64,000 nt of DNA from Bryopsis sp. KO-2023 (lineage: Eukaryota; Chlorophyta; Ulvophyceae; Bryopsidales; Bryopsidaceae): contig BSYQ01000003.1 in assembly GCA_030272585.1 (NCBI GenBank), positions 2,604,001 to 2,668,000 of the forward strand. Reading direction: 5' to 3'. Below are positions 21,967 to 33,681 of this stretch, piece by piece. The notes under the pieces are model-generated. The model did no database searches. It was not told the origin of the DNA and was given only the letters and a program-made list of their open reading frames with translations. The translations under genes were made by a program, and so were the position numbers. The number at the start of each line of letters is the position of its first letter. The stretch's first letter is position 1.

Positions 21967-24913
21967 ATGTTTCATTTCTATCTGGCACGACACGCCTCTT
22001 TCGAAGACTCTGTAGTTCATCATGGCGAAGGTGGATCTCTCGGAGAGGGGGGTCAGGAGCAAGCCCGATGTCTTGCGACACACTTACCCAAAGACGCTGG
22101 AAAAATCATGTTCGAAGGGGATCCTGCCTCCAATGCGACGGCCAGCATCTTGGCCAACGTGAGTTCTCGAGCGGTGAAAACACCACAGTTCGTTCGCAGG
22201 TCCTTTTGTGCATGAACGCATGGTGACTGGCAGCATGTTACCTACGCAGCTTTCGAAACCCTCACTTTCGTTTGATTGAGAGGATTTGTTCAAAAGCAGG
22301 ACGACTATTGGGGATATGTATCTGTAAAACTCGATCACGAATTCCCGCTTGTGGCATGTGGCTTCTGGCTTGAAGGTACTGGACCTCCCATGCCGACAGT
22401 TTGACGTTCGATTGGACTCGTTGGGGATGAGCACAGTGGAGCGTGTTTTTACCACCCTGAATCAAACAATAATTGTCGGAACCAAGGAGTTTCTTCACAA
22501 TTTGTTGGAGATCGTTCTAGGTGGAGAAGCAACGAAAACGAATGTCTGGGGATTCGTTGGATGGAGAGCGGTTTGGATGGACCTCAAGCCGTATGCGGAG
22601 GACGTAAAGTATCCTTTCCAATACACGCCAGGTCAGGACTGGTGCGAGGTGCGACAAAAACTTTGAGTTCCATCCTGAACAAAATCCAACTAGAACAGGT
22701 CATTTTCTTATTCTTCAGCATATTTCGAAGCCCCTTAATTCACGTTGCTGAAAAACGCAATTCAGGAAGTTACTTGGTTTTGAATTTTTTGGCGAATATC
22801 GGAGAGCGTGCAAGTTCGATGCATGCAATATGTGTCATAATTCAACTTTGGAGGGCGATCTAAACTTTTAAAACAGCTCGAGGTGGAATTGACGGAAACC
22901 GTGTTTTACAGGGACACAAAAAGAACTGGGCCAAGTGGTTCAAGAATTATGTGGACAGTCCTCTGCCGGTGTCTGTTCTGGAGATCGGGTGTTGGGAAGG
23001 ATTGAGCTCAGGATGGTGGCTGTCTAACACATGTACTCATACGAAAAGCGAACTTTGGTGCGTCGATCACTTCGACAGTATGGAGAAAAAGAATGGACGA
23101 GAAAGAAGGAAAAAGTTCGACTTCAACGTCGGTCTCTTCGCTGGAGGATCTCGAGAAAAGGTAAACGAACCTTTACATCCTTTGCACATTATTCTGCGTT
23201 GCAAAATGTGTAGAGTTCATAATGTGAAAATCACTTTTTTTTCCCTGAATCTCATAAGCTTGGTTATGGAGTACAACTCAAGTCGCCACCCTTTGCTTTC
23301 TGATGTCCCTGCATATGTTTTCCACCTCCAGGTCCGCGTGTTTCCTTTTTTCTCCCATCGAGCTCTGTCGCAAATGATTTTGCCAACGGGGAAAACGTTT
23401 GATATTATATACGTCGACGGCTCGCACAATAGCATCGACACAATGGAGGATGTTATGTTTTGTTGGAAGACGCTCAAAAAGGGTGGCTGCATGCTGATCG
23501 ACGACTATCAGCTCCCCACCGGACCCGATGCCCCCCCCTGGAACCCCCCAAACGATCAGGACATCAATCACCCCAAAAGGGGCATCGATTCGTTCTTGAG
23601 TTTGTTCAAAGAAGAGTTGGACATTTTGCATTCTGGATACCAAGTCCTTGTCCAGAAGACGAGCAACGTGGTTTTCAACTTTCCAGTGAGGTCTCGCATT
23701 CCAATCGCATACATCTGCGATGAAGAGTATGCTGTCGGACTGGGTGTGGCCCTCCGTTCGCTTGTGGACGCGTGCAGCCGGCCAGAAGATCTGTGCGTTT
23801 TTGTGATCGACCTTGGTTTGTCGAAGGAGACGAAAACAAAATTGGAGGGGGTCAAAAAAGATGTTCACTGGATCGAATACAAGGGGGAGAGCCCTGCCGT
23901 TGCAAAGCTAAGACTCGTCGACCTCTTGCCAACGTCTATTGGTCAGGTGAACACACTTGTATGTTGTGCAGTGAGTTTGATTGCTTGAGCCAACCCCAAC
24001 TTGTGTCGAGTTCGAACTGAAGTTTCTGTGCTTGGTTTCCTGTTTGGACTTCTTCAGTTCATTTACATGGATGCTGACACGCTCGTTCTGGAGGATATTT
24101 GCAAATTATGGGATGCAAGACCGTTGAGTGAGCTCTCTGCAGCGATCGACTTCGGCTTTCCAAACGGAACCGAGAAAGTCGATGGCCTGTCCATCCCTGG
24201 CGACACATTTCCGCCTTGGGATACGGTTTCAGATTCCTTTTTCAACGCAGGGCTGTTCATATTGGATCTCGACCAGGTATGTGAAACATCGTTTCCTGGT
24301 TCTGTGCCGACGCCACTTGCGGCTGTATGGCAAGAGCAGCTTGGGCAAATGACCCCCTTTCCGAATCCAGGATGGAACAATCAAACTTTCCTGAACGTGC
24401 TCGCAGGTGCGACTAAAACGCCCTCATATCGTCGGAGCCATGGTCGATTTCGCTGTGCGTCGAGATATCACCTGCGATCAGGATATCTTGAACTTGTTCT
24501 TCCGGCAATGGACGCCGTTGGATCCACGATGGAATGTTCAAGGCGCCGGGACGTACGCCAAGTTTCGCATGTATGAGGAGGAACGAAAACGCAAACTTTT
24601 TTCGAGACAGAGATACGGCCTCTTGATGGAAAGTCCGTGGATCGTGCATTTCACTGGGGGAGTCAAGATCCGCTTGTGTGAGTTCGACAACCCCTACTGC
24701 CCAATGCCGACCAAACCTTGGTCATTTCGGTGCAAGAACCCGTTCGCGAAACGGTGGTTCGAAGTATTGGATCAGACGCCTTGGAAGAATTGGAGGCCAC
24801 CCGCCAATGAATGGATCGAGGATGTACGAGCGCAAGTGATTGAAGTGGTGGAGGACTTGACTGGTGCAAGTGCTCAAGTATCTATTGAGATGCGGCCAGC
24901 GAGTGCCGACTGA
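21967..24913 (+). CDS. SAM methyltransferase fused to GT8 glycosyltransferase
   Basis: Six exons, all joined at phase 0, give 684 residues: 21967-22158, 22376-22648, 22912-23160, 23332-23946, 24058-24276, 24407-24913 (TGA). The middle part is a class I methyltransferase of the Methyltransf_24 type: VLEIGCWEGLSS (SAM-binding loop), WCVDHFD, DIIYVDGSHNSID, LKKGGCMLIDDY. From about residue 408 comes a GT8-type fold: IPIAYICDEEYAVGLGVALRS, the metal-binding DxD in YMDADTLVLED, DSFFNAGLFI, CDQDILN and the late HFTG...KPW motif. The N-terminal 64 residues (FYLARHAS...GGQEQARCLA) faintly resemble a histidine-phosphatase start, but the rest of that fold is absent. No signal peptide is obvious. Likely it modifies a glycan or glycosylated metabolite by sugar transfer plus methylation; the substrate is unknown. 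The first two exons are less certain than the last four. Confidence 0.75.
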
Positions 24914-25705
24914 GTCTGCGCGATTCGTATGAGCGAGCATATTGATGTCGCTTAGCCATTGGTATTTTAGAGTGGGTGTCGTTCACTTGATTTAATGGTG
25001 TTTCTTGTGTTAGTTGGGGGTAGAACGGGGTCTTTGAGAAGTAGATGGCTATTAAGTGAGCTGGGTATTGCAGACCTTTTCAAGATTTTTTCAGGTTCGA
25101 TTGGGGTTGGTGATGTGGCTCCGACAAGTGAGGTTTTGGGATAAAATATTAGTGGGATGTGTCTGTTAGGTAGGTTGTGTCCGTTTGCTCCCATGGAAAC
25201 AAAACAAGTCTAAGGAAATGTTCTCATAAAGCTGGCCCACCACATAGATTTAAACGACAGATCCACAAATTCATAAGTCATTAGTCCTGACTGTTTCGGG
25301 ATCTGGAGGCACGCTCTTTGCTGAGGATGGAAAAAAAAGCTGGCAAACACTTTGCAGCAAGACTGGGGATGGCCTGACTGAAAAAAACGAAGCCACGTAT
25401 CTTGCCGTTGTGCCTGTTGGATGCTCCAGACCGTCCACAAGAATCCTGACAATTGTGGGCCCAATTGAGAATCAGTTTTGAGAAAGTGGGAAAAAAATAC
25501 AAAAAATCTGGTGCCAAAACACAAGGGAATCGAACAGAGTTGAATTAAATGTTCATCTTCTGCATAATCACATTTCATTATCCCGCTGTTCGATTCTTGG
25601 CAAGGGATTTTCTTGGGGTAAGAAATGTAAGCATACGTCACTCTCCTCTTTTCTCACGCTTCTGCACTCATCCTGCTCCACCGTTCCTGTGTTATAATTC
25701 ATGCA
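24914..25705. other. Intergenic region upstream of ELP2
   Basis: No coding signal. ACGTCA at 25635-25640, about 66 bp before the ELP2 start, is the only element that stands out. Confidence 0.5.
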
Positions 25706-27091
25706 ATGGAGTGTACGAACTGTAGCGTCCTTGTCGGGTGCAATCGGGTCGTCGGCGCTCTAGCCTGGGGGAATGGCGGCCTGGCGGCTTTTGGAGCCAG
25801 TAACGTAATCGCGCTGTTTGATCCGAAGGTGAATGCATGCTCCTACTCGATCGGGAAAGAAAAAAAAAAGACAAAAAAAGACAAAAGAAAGTACATATGA
25901 TATATTATATAATAATCTATATTGCAACATGGATTCACACACAAGGGACAGTCCAAAAAAATCTTGCGTAAGTGCTGTTGAAGTGAATGCCCCATGTCTT
26001 GTTGTTTGGGATGCAGTGGCACATGATGATGTTGAAACCTAAGTACACGATTTGTTCCCGATGCTCAGGTTTCAGAAATTGTTGGGGTGCTGAATGGACA
26101 CACAGGGCCAGTCAACTGTGTTAAATGGCTCGACCAAACCTGTGAGTAACATGGTACATTCATAATAGTGCATTAGTCATCATCAGACAGCTGGACACTC
26201 CACCCCAGAATAGCCACTACCAATCGATCAAGTGTGGCCTCTTAATGAGCTGGATTTCATGTGGTTTCTTCCAGTTGGATGATTTGAGAATTAAAATAAC
26301 TCGGTTGCTACGAAGCCAGAGTTTTGAGATGGCTAGAATTTGATGGACATTTTTTTCATGGTGTATACATTGCTCGACTGATTTTCTCACTTTTTTCCAG
26401 GCCTGACTCAATCTTCTGAGAGCGTTATATTATCTGGATCATCCGATTGTTCGATTCGAGTGTGGGCCGTCTCAAATGAGTCAAATGAAAGGAGATGCCT
26501 GGCAATCCTTGAGGTAGTCACAGCTCATTTAGATCTGGTTAGCAACCCTAGTTGACTAATAAATGAGGTTATGAAAATAGGAGCATTCCCCCCAGGATGA
26601 AACCATTGGACAAAATATAATTACATACCTATATATAAAAAAAAGGACAAAACGTAAATAAAACGAAATATATATATCCATGGGTCTGTGACATTATTTT
26701 ATTGTTGAGCGTCTGAGGAACATTCAGCGAAAGACAAAACGTGCAATTTTTTTCTTGCAGTCCTATTTGATCTATTTAATCTGCGATGAATGGAGACAGA
26801 AATGCCGTTAAACCCTCTTTGTGTTGAATGTTTGGTCCATCTATTGACTGAATTTCACATTGCACAAGGGCCACAAATCAGGCGTGACAGACTTGGCCTG
26901 GTGGAAACGCTCGGACGGATCTCTATTGGTGGTGAGCACCAGCTGCGATGAATTCGTTGCTGTTTGGGAAGCCAGCCAAACAGAGGACCTCACCCAAGAC
27001 AGCTGGCGACTAAAGCAGAAGATCCCTGTAGGCTTCAAGGTTCAACATTGTGTGGCTGTGGGCTCGTTACCAAATGACCCAGATTGGTGAG

Positions 27092-27131
<40 letters not shown>

Positions 27132-30100
27132 CGTATGTGACTTGCTCATCGTTTTCCCCATAAAATAAGCCTGCCGAGAATGAGAAAAGGTCTGTTTTTT
27201 GTTTCTTTTTTAAAGCTTATTGATGGCGTTGGGCGGCACGGACACTCGGATCCATCTGTACTTCAGTGATTCTGGGGGTGATTTTCATCCAAGCTGCCAG
27301 CTCGTTGGCCATCAAGATTGGGTTCGAGGTCTGCAGTTTCACCATGTCAGACAGGGGGAGCCAGGAGGCGAGAGGTTGCTGCTTGCTAGTGCGGCTGGGG
27401 ATAGGTAATGACAGGTACTTATGGGGTGAATTGACATGCATAAGATTACTTGCCCATCAAAAAACAAGACCCTCTTATGCATGATATCTGATTGTGGTGC
27501 TTGTGTGTTGTAGATATGTGCGAGTGTGGTCGGCTCAGGTGGCGTCGGGGAGGGATGCAGGTGAATTACTGATCATAATTTGAATTTTGGGTAGTGACAA
27601 ACGGGTTCACCAAAGCTGATCTATGGCTGCACAAATTTGAAGAATTGAGTGGGGAGGGGAGGACACAAAGGGTCATGGTTGAGAATGCGATTTCTTTCTT
27701 TCAGCAATAAGATCCTGGCCACGTGGATCATTCATAGTAGGCAAGCATCAGTACAGCTGGCAACCAATTCAATTAGATTTTTTTTTTTTTTTAAGTTTAG
27801 AGTCTCAGTGTTGGTGTATCAATTGCCAGGGGGTAGCCTGGCTTCCCTATCTCGGTTGGCCCCTTCCTCAACGATTCGGACATCCAACCATTCTTACAGC
27901 ATCGTCTTGGAATCCCTGTTGATTGGGCATGAAGATTGGGTGCACTCAGTGGATTGGCAACCTCCGACACAATCGCCAAGCGAGAGGGAAAACTTGCGGC
28001 TGCTGTCTGCCTCCATGGATAGAACAATGATAATCTGGGAATACGACGAGGCTTCCAAACTATGGATGAACAAGGAGAGCGTCGGGGATGCTGGCTCCGG
28101 CTCCTTGGGTTATTTTGGTGGGGTGTTCAGCCCGGATGGCCAATGCATCATGTCGCACGGTTTCACAGGTGATTGTCGGTTATTTCGACCATCTGGAAGA
28201 TTGGCGGTTATTTCGACCATCTGCAAAATAAGTTTTGACGTTCAGTGTTGTTCGGGAAATGGAAATTTGTGCTTAGTTGGAGGTTGATGGGTTTGGAATC
28301 TCAGGGGCGTTGCATCTGTGGGAAGCTGAGGGGGATGGTGAGGGTTGTGAATGGATCCCCAGGCCGGCTGTCACTGGGCATTATGGGGAAGTGGTTGATA
28401 TGACTTGGGCCATCGACGGGCAGTGCCTCATGACAGTGTCCACCGATCAAACAACCAGAATCATCAGCAAGAAGAAAAACCATTGGTATGAGATGGCCAG
28501 GCCTCAGGTAGAGCAGTTTTCCCCTTTGAACAGTGGAAGCAAAAAAAACAACAGCCAAATTTCCCCAAACAAGATCCATGCTGGTGCATAACACTTGAAT
28601 TTGCTGGCCAGTCTGTACAAGGAGAATCGGTGGTAGCATGCCACCTTGAATTGGTGTGCGGCTGATTTTGAGCCTATTTTCAGAGGCGAAAATCGGGCTG
28701 ACAATTAACAGGGACATCCAAAACATGTTGTGCATACCAATGAATTGAACTGGAATTGTCTGCACCTCCGCCATAGCAACTCAAGTGTTATTCTCGGGAG
28801 CGTTCCGGAAGATGTTGTACTTTGATTGAGCCATCCTGACTGTTTTGCAGGTGCACGGGCATGACTTTTTTGGAGTTTCCGCTGTACCATGTCGAAGAAG
28901 CGACGGCTCCTACACAATCGCATCTTGCTCCGAGGAAAAAGTCATTCGAGTTTTCACCTCCCCTGGGGCTTTCCACGAAACCCTCGGTCAAAAGCTGACA
29001 TCAGACTCTGCCAAACAAGGAAAAAAACCTCTCGGAGCCAGAGTCAAGGCACTGGGATTGACCAATATGTCTGTGTTTGGGGAGGGAACAGATAATGCCG
29101 ATGTCCAGGCAAGCTCGATGGAGGATGCACTCGAACAAGGGCAAGATGGCTATGCTGATGGACCGGATGTTGCTCCTAATGCGACACCGATTGCTGTGGA
29201 AGGTAGTGATAAATTATTTAAAAAAAAAAGAAGAAGAAGAAAAAGAAAAAGAAAATGAAAATGAAAATGATATATGCTGGCGTCATGCTGTTGACATGTT
29301 GAACTGAAGTTTCAACAACCCACCACACACAACCAATGCCTCCGTTTTGATCGAGCCAGACGGACCGACCACCGAGCAACACAACACACACTCGGGTTTC
29401 CCATCATTGGACGAAATGAAACCTACTCTTTTGTTTGACAGGATATATTCCCTTGTGTGTGAAAATCGATATGCCGCCCAGTCCCTTTGGAGACTTCAAG
29501 CTCACTGGAGCAGCAACTCTTTAAACTAGCCAGCAAATCGATCCTAGCTTGTGGTGTTTGTTTTTTTCTGCAGGTCCCCCTCTGGAGGAGCATCTCTGCC
29601 AAAACACCCTTTGGCCAGAAGCTCACAAGCTGTACGGGCATGGCGACAATGTCTTTTCGCTGGCTTGCGATCCAGCTGGTGAATTCCTTGCATCTGCATG
29701 TAAGGCCCAAGCTGCCGATGTGGCCATGATTTGGATTTGGGACACCAAGTCTTGGGGAAATGTGGCCAAACTTCAAGCGCACACCCTCACAGTTACCCAG
29801 ATGGAGTTTTCCAGGGATGGGAGGTACCTTTTGTCTGGATCCAGGGACAGGAGCTTTTGTGTGTTTGAAAGGCAGGTGGTGGAGGGAGGGGTTGGGTTTA
29901 AGCTGATGAAGAGAGTGGCGAAAGCACATGGAAGGATCATTTGGGGAGTCGGGTGGTCGCCAGATGGAAAATACTTTGCAACAGGTGGGTGGGTTTTTTC
30001 ATGAGCTCAGAATGCAATCGATGGACCACGATCAGGTGCAGAAACACCATGGTTTGTCTGACTGGATATAGGCTAGTTTCTGTGCGTTTTTGATCATTTT

Positions 30101-30617
30101 TCTGTTTTATTGCAATTGCTGAACAAATCCACGATTCCGCTAGCCCCATATACTATTAATACAGCTTTTTATTGTTTATTTTTTATCTTTATTGGGAGAA
30201 ACGGCCAGTCTGCCGAATCTTGCAGCTTCTTCTTTCTTTTCAGGTTCCCGTGATCAGTCCGTGAAGGTCTGGGCAATGCACAGCGATGGCCCGACGGATG
30301 TGCCGATCCATGTTTTAAAACTCAAATCAAGCGTGACAGCATTAGCGTTTGCACCCACAGGAAGCTTGATTCCGAACGGTTTCATTCTAGCTGTTGGCAT
30401 CCAATCTGGGGCGATCCAGGTCCATTTATTGAGAATCGAAGAAAAGGTTTCTTCGGAGCTCATGTGGTCCAGCAATGTCAGTTTGAGTCATGGGGATGCG
30501 GTGCGCCGGATAAGGTGGCAAGATGGAGAGGACGGCCGTAAACTGCAGGGACTTAGGATGGCTACTTGCAGCAATGACCATTCTGTTAGAATTTTTGAAC
30601 TGGCTGTGACTCGATAG
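25706..30617 (+). CDS. ELP2: Elongator complex subunit 2 (WD40 protein)
   Basis: ELP2 is the double WD40-propeller scaffold of Elongator, which modifies wobble uridines of tRNA in the cytoplasm and is linked to transcription elongation. Eleven exons close in phase to 813 residues, close to the family length: 25706-25828, 26069-26141, 26401-26513, 26869-27086, 27216-27404, 27514-27560, 27830-28168, 28305-28507, 28851-29202, 29574-29984, 30244-30617 (TAG). Diagnostic blocks in order: CNRVVGALAWG at the N-terminus, LSGSSDCSIRVW, LVGHQDWVRGL, LLIGHEDWVHSVDWQPP, LSASMDRTMIIW, MTVSTDQTTRI, RPQVHGHDFFGV, LWPEAHKLYGHGDNVFSLAC, WIWDTKSWG, HTLTVTQMEFSRDGRYLLSGSRDRSF, then SRDQSVKVW and CSNDHSVRIFEL at the end. 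A Lys/Glu-rich loop after exon 9 is intronic, not coding. Intron 4 holds a TA microsatellite. Confidence 0.93.
27094..27129 (+). repeat. (AT)18 microsatellite in ELP2 intron
   Basis: Eighteen uninterrupted AT dinucleotides starting a few bases after the exon 4 donor. Confidence 0.95.
28177..28222 (+). repeat. Direct repeat in ELP2 intron
   Basis: The 18-mer CGGTTATTTCGACCATCT occurs at 28177-28194 and again at 28205-28222, separated by GAAGATTGG. A recent 28-bp tandem duplication in the intron after exon 7 is the likely origin. Confidence 0.8.
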
Positions 30618-31158
30618 AAATGGTAAGGTGGGATTGCCTCAGGCTGGATTGTGTCGGGGGGGATTCGCCCAATTGGATGCAGGGTGTTTGGCATTGGAAT
30701 CAGATTTAGATAGATGGTTAAAGTCTCAAAGTCGAATAATGTCTGGTGCGATGTCTATCAAAATTGGAAAAAAATCCAAACCAAAAAGGGTGGATCCTTC
30801 ACACGAGCAAGAACAAAGTTTGTTTTATTAAACTAACCTGGGAGGGATGGGCGGGCCAAAAACAAAAGTAACCTTGCTGAGGTTAAACACCACTGAAAGC
30901 TCCTCACGTGGAAACTACAGAATGGGCCCACCCATGCATCTTTTCACAGAAATCCTTCTCTGAGAGATATTGATGATGGAAACTATTAATCACTTTAATC
31001 ACTCACTCATTTACGTGTTTCACTTTAATCACTCATGCAATTAAAGTGGTTACATCTTTTCGAATCGTCTTCGACACAAAAAAGCACACCAGGCGTGACG
31101 CAGACGTTGCCCTGACGGATTTCAGTGTGATTTTTGAGGAAGCCACCAATTTGCCGAG
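30618..31158. other. Intergenic region between ELP2 and thioredoxin genes
   Basis: The open frame at 30628-30831 is low-scoring 3' flank. A CACGTG element lies at 30905-30910, about 250 bp before the next start. Nothing else supportable. Confidence 0.5.
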
Positions 31159-32743
31159 ATGCATCCTCACAGCAAAACATTTTTCCGCGGAACGACCCTT
31201 CGACATTGGGGCGGGACACGACCTGGGAGATTTGCAAATGTGAGTGCGATCAAGTCCGATCGTTGCATCAACGATACTCCAATTGGCTACCGACATTGCC
31301 CTTTTGCCACTTGTTTTTTTTTCCCAATTTCTCCCCAAAGAGTTACAGAAAATAATAGGTGGCAAGTCCAGCTGGATTTGAGGATTATCTCCTGACATAT
31401 AAATATCGCTTATAAATTCGTTGGATGGAGATGCATTGATCAAGATTGTGAATTCTGAGTGAACTGGAAACTTAATCTAATGTACCTTTTTCAAAGGTGA
31501 ATCCATCCTTTTTTTTGTTGAAAAAATTCCTGTTGTGATTATTTGTAGCCAAGAGCTGGTCAAGTGCAATGTCTAAAAATCGATCGAGGAAAGCACCTTG
31601 AAAATGCGTGGAGACGCCAACAAGACGAAGAAGCCAGACTTTGTCGAGAAATGAAGGGATTGTCGGGCAAGAGCGTGGTCGAAGTCAAAAGCTTGAATCA
31701 ACATGACACAGTGCTGGACAAAGCTGGAAACTCTCTTGTCGTGGTTTTCTTTTACTCGAGGGTAAGGAATTGATGGTTCGAACGACTAAATGTTTGGGGT
31801 TGCAGTTGGTGGTGCTTGAAGGGGATCTCTTGCTGAGTAGAATGTCAATCCATGGCCATGAACACCCCTCCAAAAAAATATGTATATATATTTACATTAA
31901 AAAACAATATGTTGGTATGGAGCAGCCATATTGGCTAAACAATAGCAAGATGCAAAGGCAATTCCTTAGTTGCAGAAGCTAGCAATCCAAACATGAATGA
32001 AAGGAATATGTGACTCCGAGAATACGAGTTCTTGTGCCAGATGGAATGGTGAATTAACTTTTAGGCTTTCTCTTTGTAGGCTTGTGGCTCATGCAAGGAG
32101 GTTCTGAAAAGTTACGAAGCTCTGAGTCAAGAGGTGGGAAATCCATTAAGCGTTTTTTGGTTCATATTCTCCAGTGTGTACTGTTCCCACCAGTGACTAG
32201 GGGAAATTGGAAGTCAGAAAATCATACAACAAAATCATCAATTGTTGTTGATCGATTTGCTCGCATGGCTGGGAGGAGCCACAGTGGTGTACCTATTCTT
32301 CTTTTGAATCTGTGTTCAGAGTTTTATGAAAGACGGTTTCCATGAGTAAGAAAGCATTTTTTTGTTTTGCAACATGCTTGCGCACCAAGGTTTTCTCCAA
32401 TACTCCTTATCCATGGAGTGATTTTTTCAGATTAGTCTGACATTCATGTCTATTATGTTGAATCCATCAGTATCGAAGGCAAAACGCGTCCGTGATTTTC
32501 ACCAAGCATGACGTGCTGGATGAGTTCGACCACCGATCGGACATCACTCGAATGTATCAAGTGCGTGCCGTTCCTTCGTTCGGTTTCTTTGCGGGGGGAG
32601 CCCTGGTGACTCGACTGGTAATGAGGGACACCAGGGGAATTCGAGGGAAAATGATCAGAACGGAGCTCCTGAGAGACAGGAAAAAACTGGCCGACACTCT
32701 CAGGCAGCTGCTGTTTCGATTCGCTCCAAGCGCAATGAAATGA
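31159..32743 (+). CDS. ACHT-like atypical thioredoxin, active site CGSC
   Basis: Four exons, all phase 0: 31159-31239, 31549-31761, 32080-32133 and 32471-32743 (TGA), giving 206 residues. The first exon (MHPHSKTFFRGTTLRHWGG, Arg/Thr-rich and without acidic residues) suits a short transit peptide. The thioredoxin fold follows: VVEVKSLNQHDTVLDKAGNSLVVVFFYSR, then the redox motif ACGSCKEV (Cys100 and Cys103), then VRAVPSFGFFAGG with the conserved cis-Pro. The lead-in and motif resemble plant ACHT/WCRKC chloroplast thioredoxins, which use non-WCGPC active sites and oxidise or reduce 2-Cys peroxiredoxin and metabolic enzymes. Here the usual Trp before Cys is Ala and the dipeptide between the Cys residues is Gly-Ser. 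The C-terminal extension is Arg/Lys-rich. Plastid location and exon 1 are inferred. Confidence 0.78.
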
Positions 32744-33681
32744 AATTTTCTTCCTGGTGGCGGCTGAAAGCAAAGGAAAAAAATTCTGGTGGAATCTGAG
32801 AGAAAGAGAGGCAGCTGATTGAGTCTGGGACCACCAAGGGGGAGCAGCAGCCTGGCACAAGCACGTGGAAAATGGATGGGTGTTGAGGGGCGGGGTTTGA
32901 TTTGGTAGTGTTGTTTGGCTGAACAAAGAATTAGTTGGTTTCGGTGGGGAATGAAGAAGGGAGGGGGGGGCGGGGGGGTTGAGAATTAATTTTACTTTTG
33001 AAACGAATGAGGCTTTGGGTTGAGATACGGTCTGAATTGATTTGTGAAGAACTCAAGATCTGATATGTGGGAAGGAACCGACTGTAACATAGCGGCGCAG
33101 AATTTGTGAAAGTTGTTCGAATGGATGTGTGTCGACTCGACGGGAAATCTTTTCTTTGCATATGCACCACCAGCAGAATCTGTCGAAGGAAAGAAATCAG
33201 CTCCAGAACGCAACGACAGTGAGAGAGATCTGTGATTCGATGCGTTAGATCCGTTCAATCCACATTAGCATGACATGCATGGAGAACTTTCTCTTGCTGA
33301 TATGACTGGAAACCCCTCCATGCAACAATAGCTTCCAAAAGCAAATCACTGTGCAGATCCTCCTGTCCTGTTGTTCTTGCAAAACCTCGGAATATCACCA
33401 TCTGGCGTGAAGGTGGCATGGAGTCTATTGTTGAAACAGTGAAATGCACCTCTGCAGGGTGCTGTGTTGGAACTGGTAGGACTCCCTCAGTCAAAATACC
33501 AGCGTTAAAAGTGTGACGGTGAAAATACAGAGAGGGAATCCGGCCAGGAAAGTAGCAGAAACCCCACAGGTTCACATTCCAAGGAAGCTCGTTGCGATTT
33601 GGATGTAGTCAGCACGCCATGCCAATTTTTAGCTTGGATGCGTCCCCGGTTCATGGAAAGTTTTTTTGGTGTTGAAAAACT
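32744..33681. other. Intergenic region
   Basis: Nothing coding recognised; a G-run lies at 32961-32978. Minus-strand open frames here (32453-33575) are shadows without family resemblance. Confidence 0.5.

Noticed and set aside
22159-22375. Alternative exon in the methyltransferase-GT8 gene (open stretch around 22297-22374)
   Set aside because: It is protein-like, but no donor keeps it open into the next exon; the phase-0 join 22158 to 22376 is simpler.
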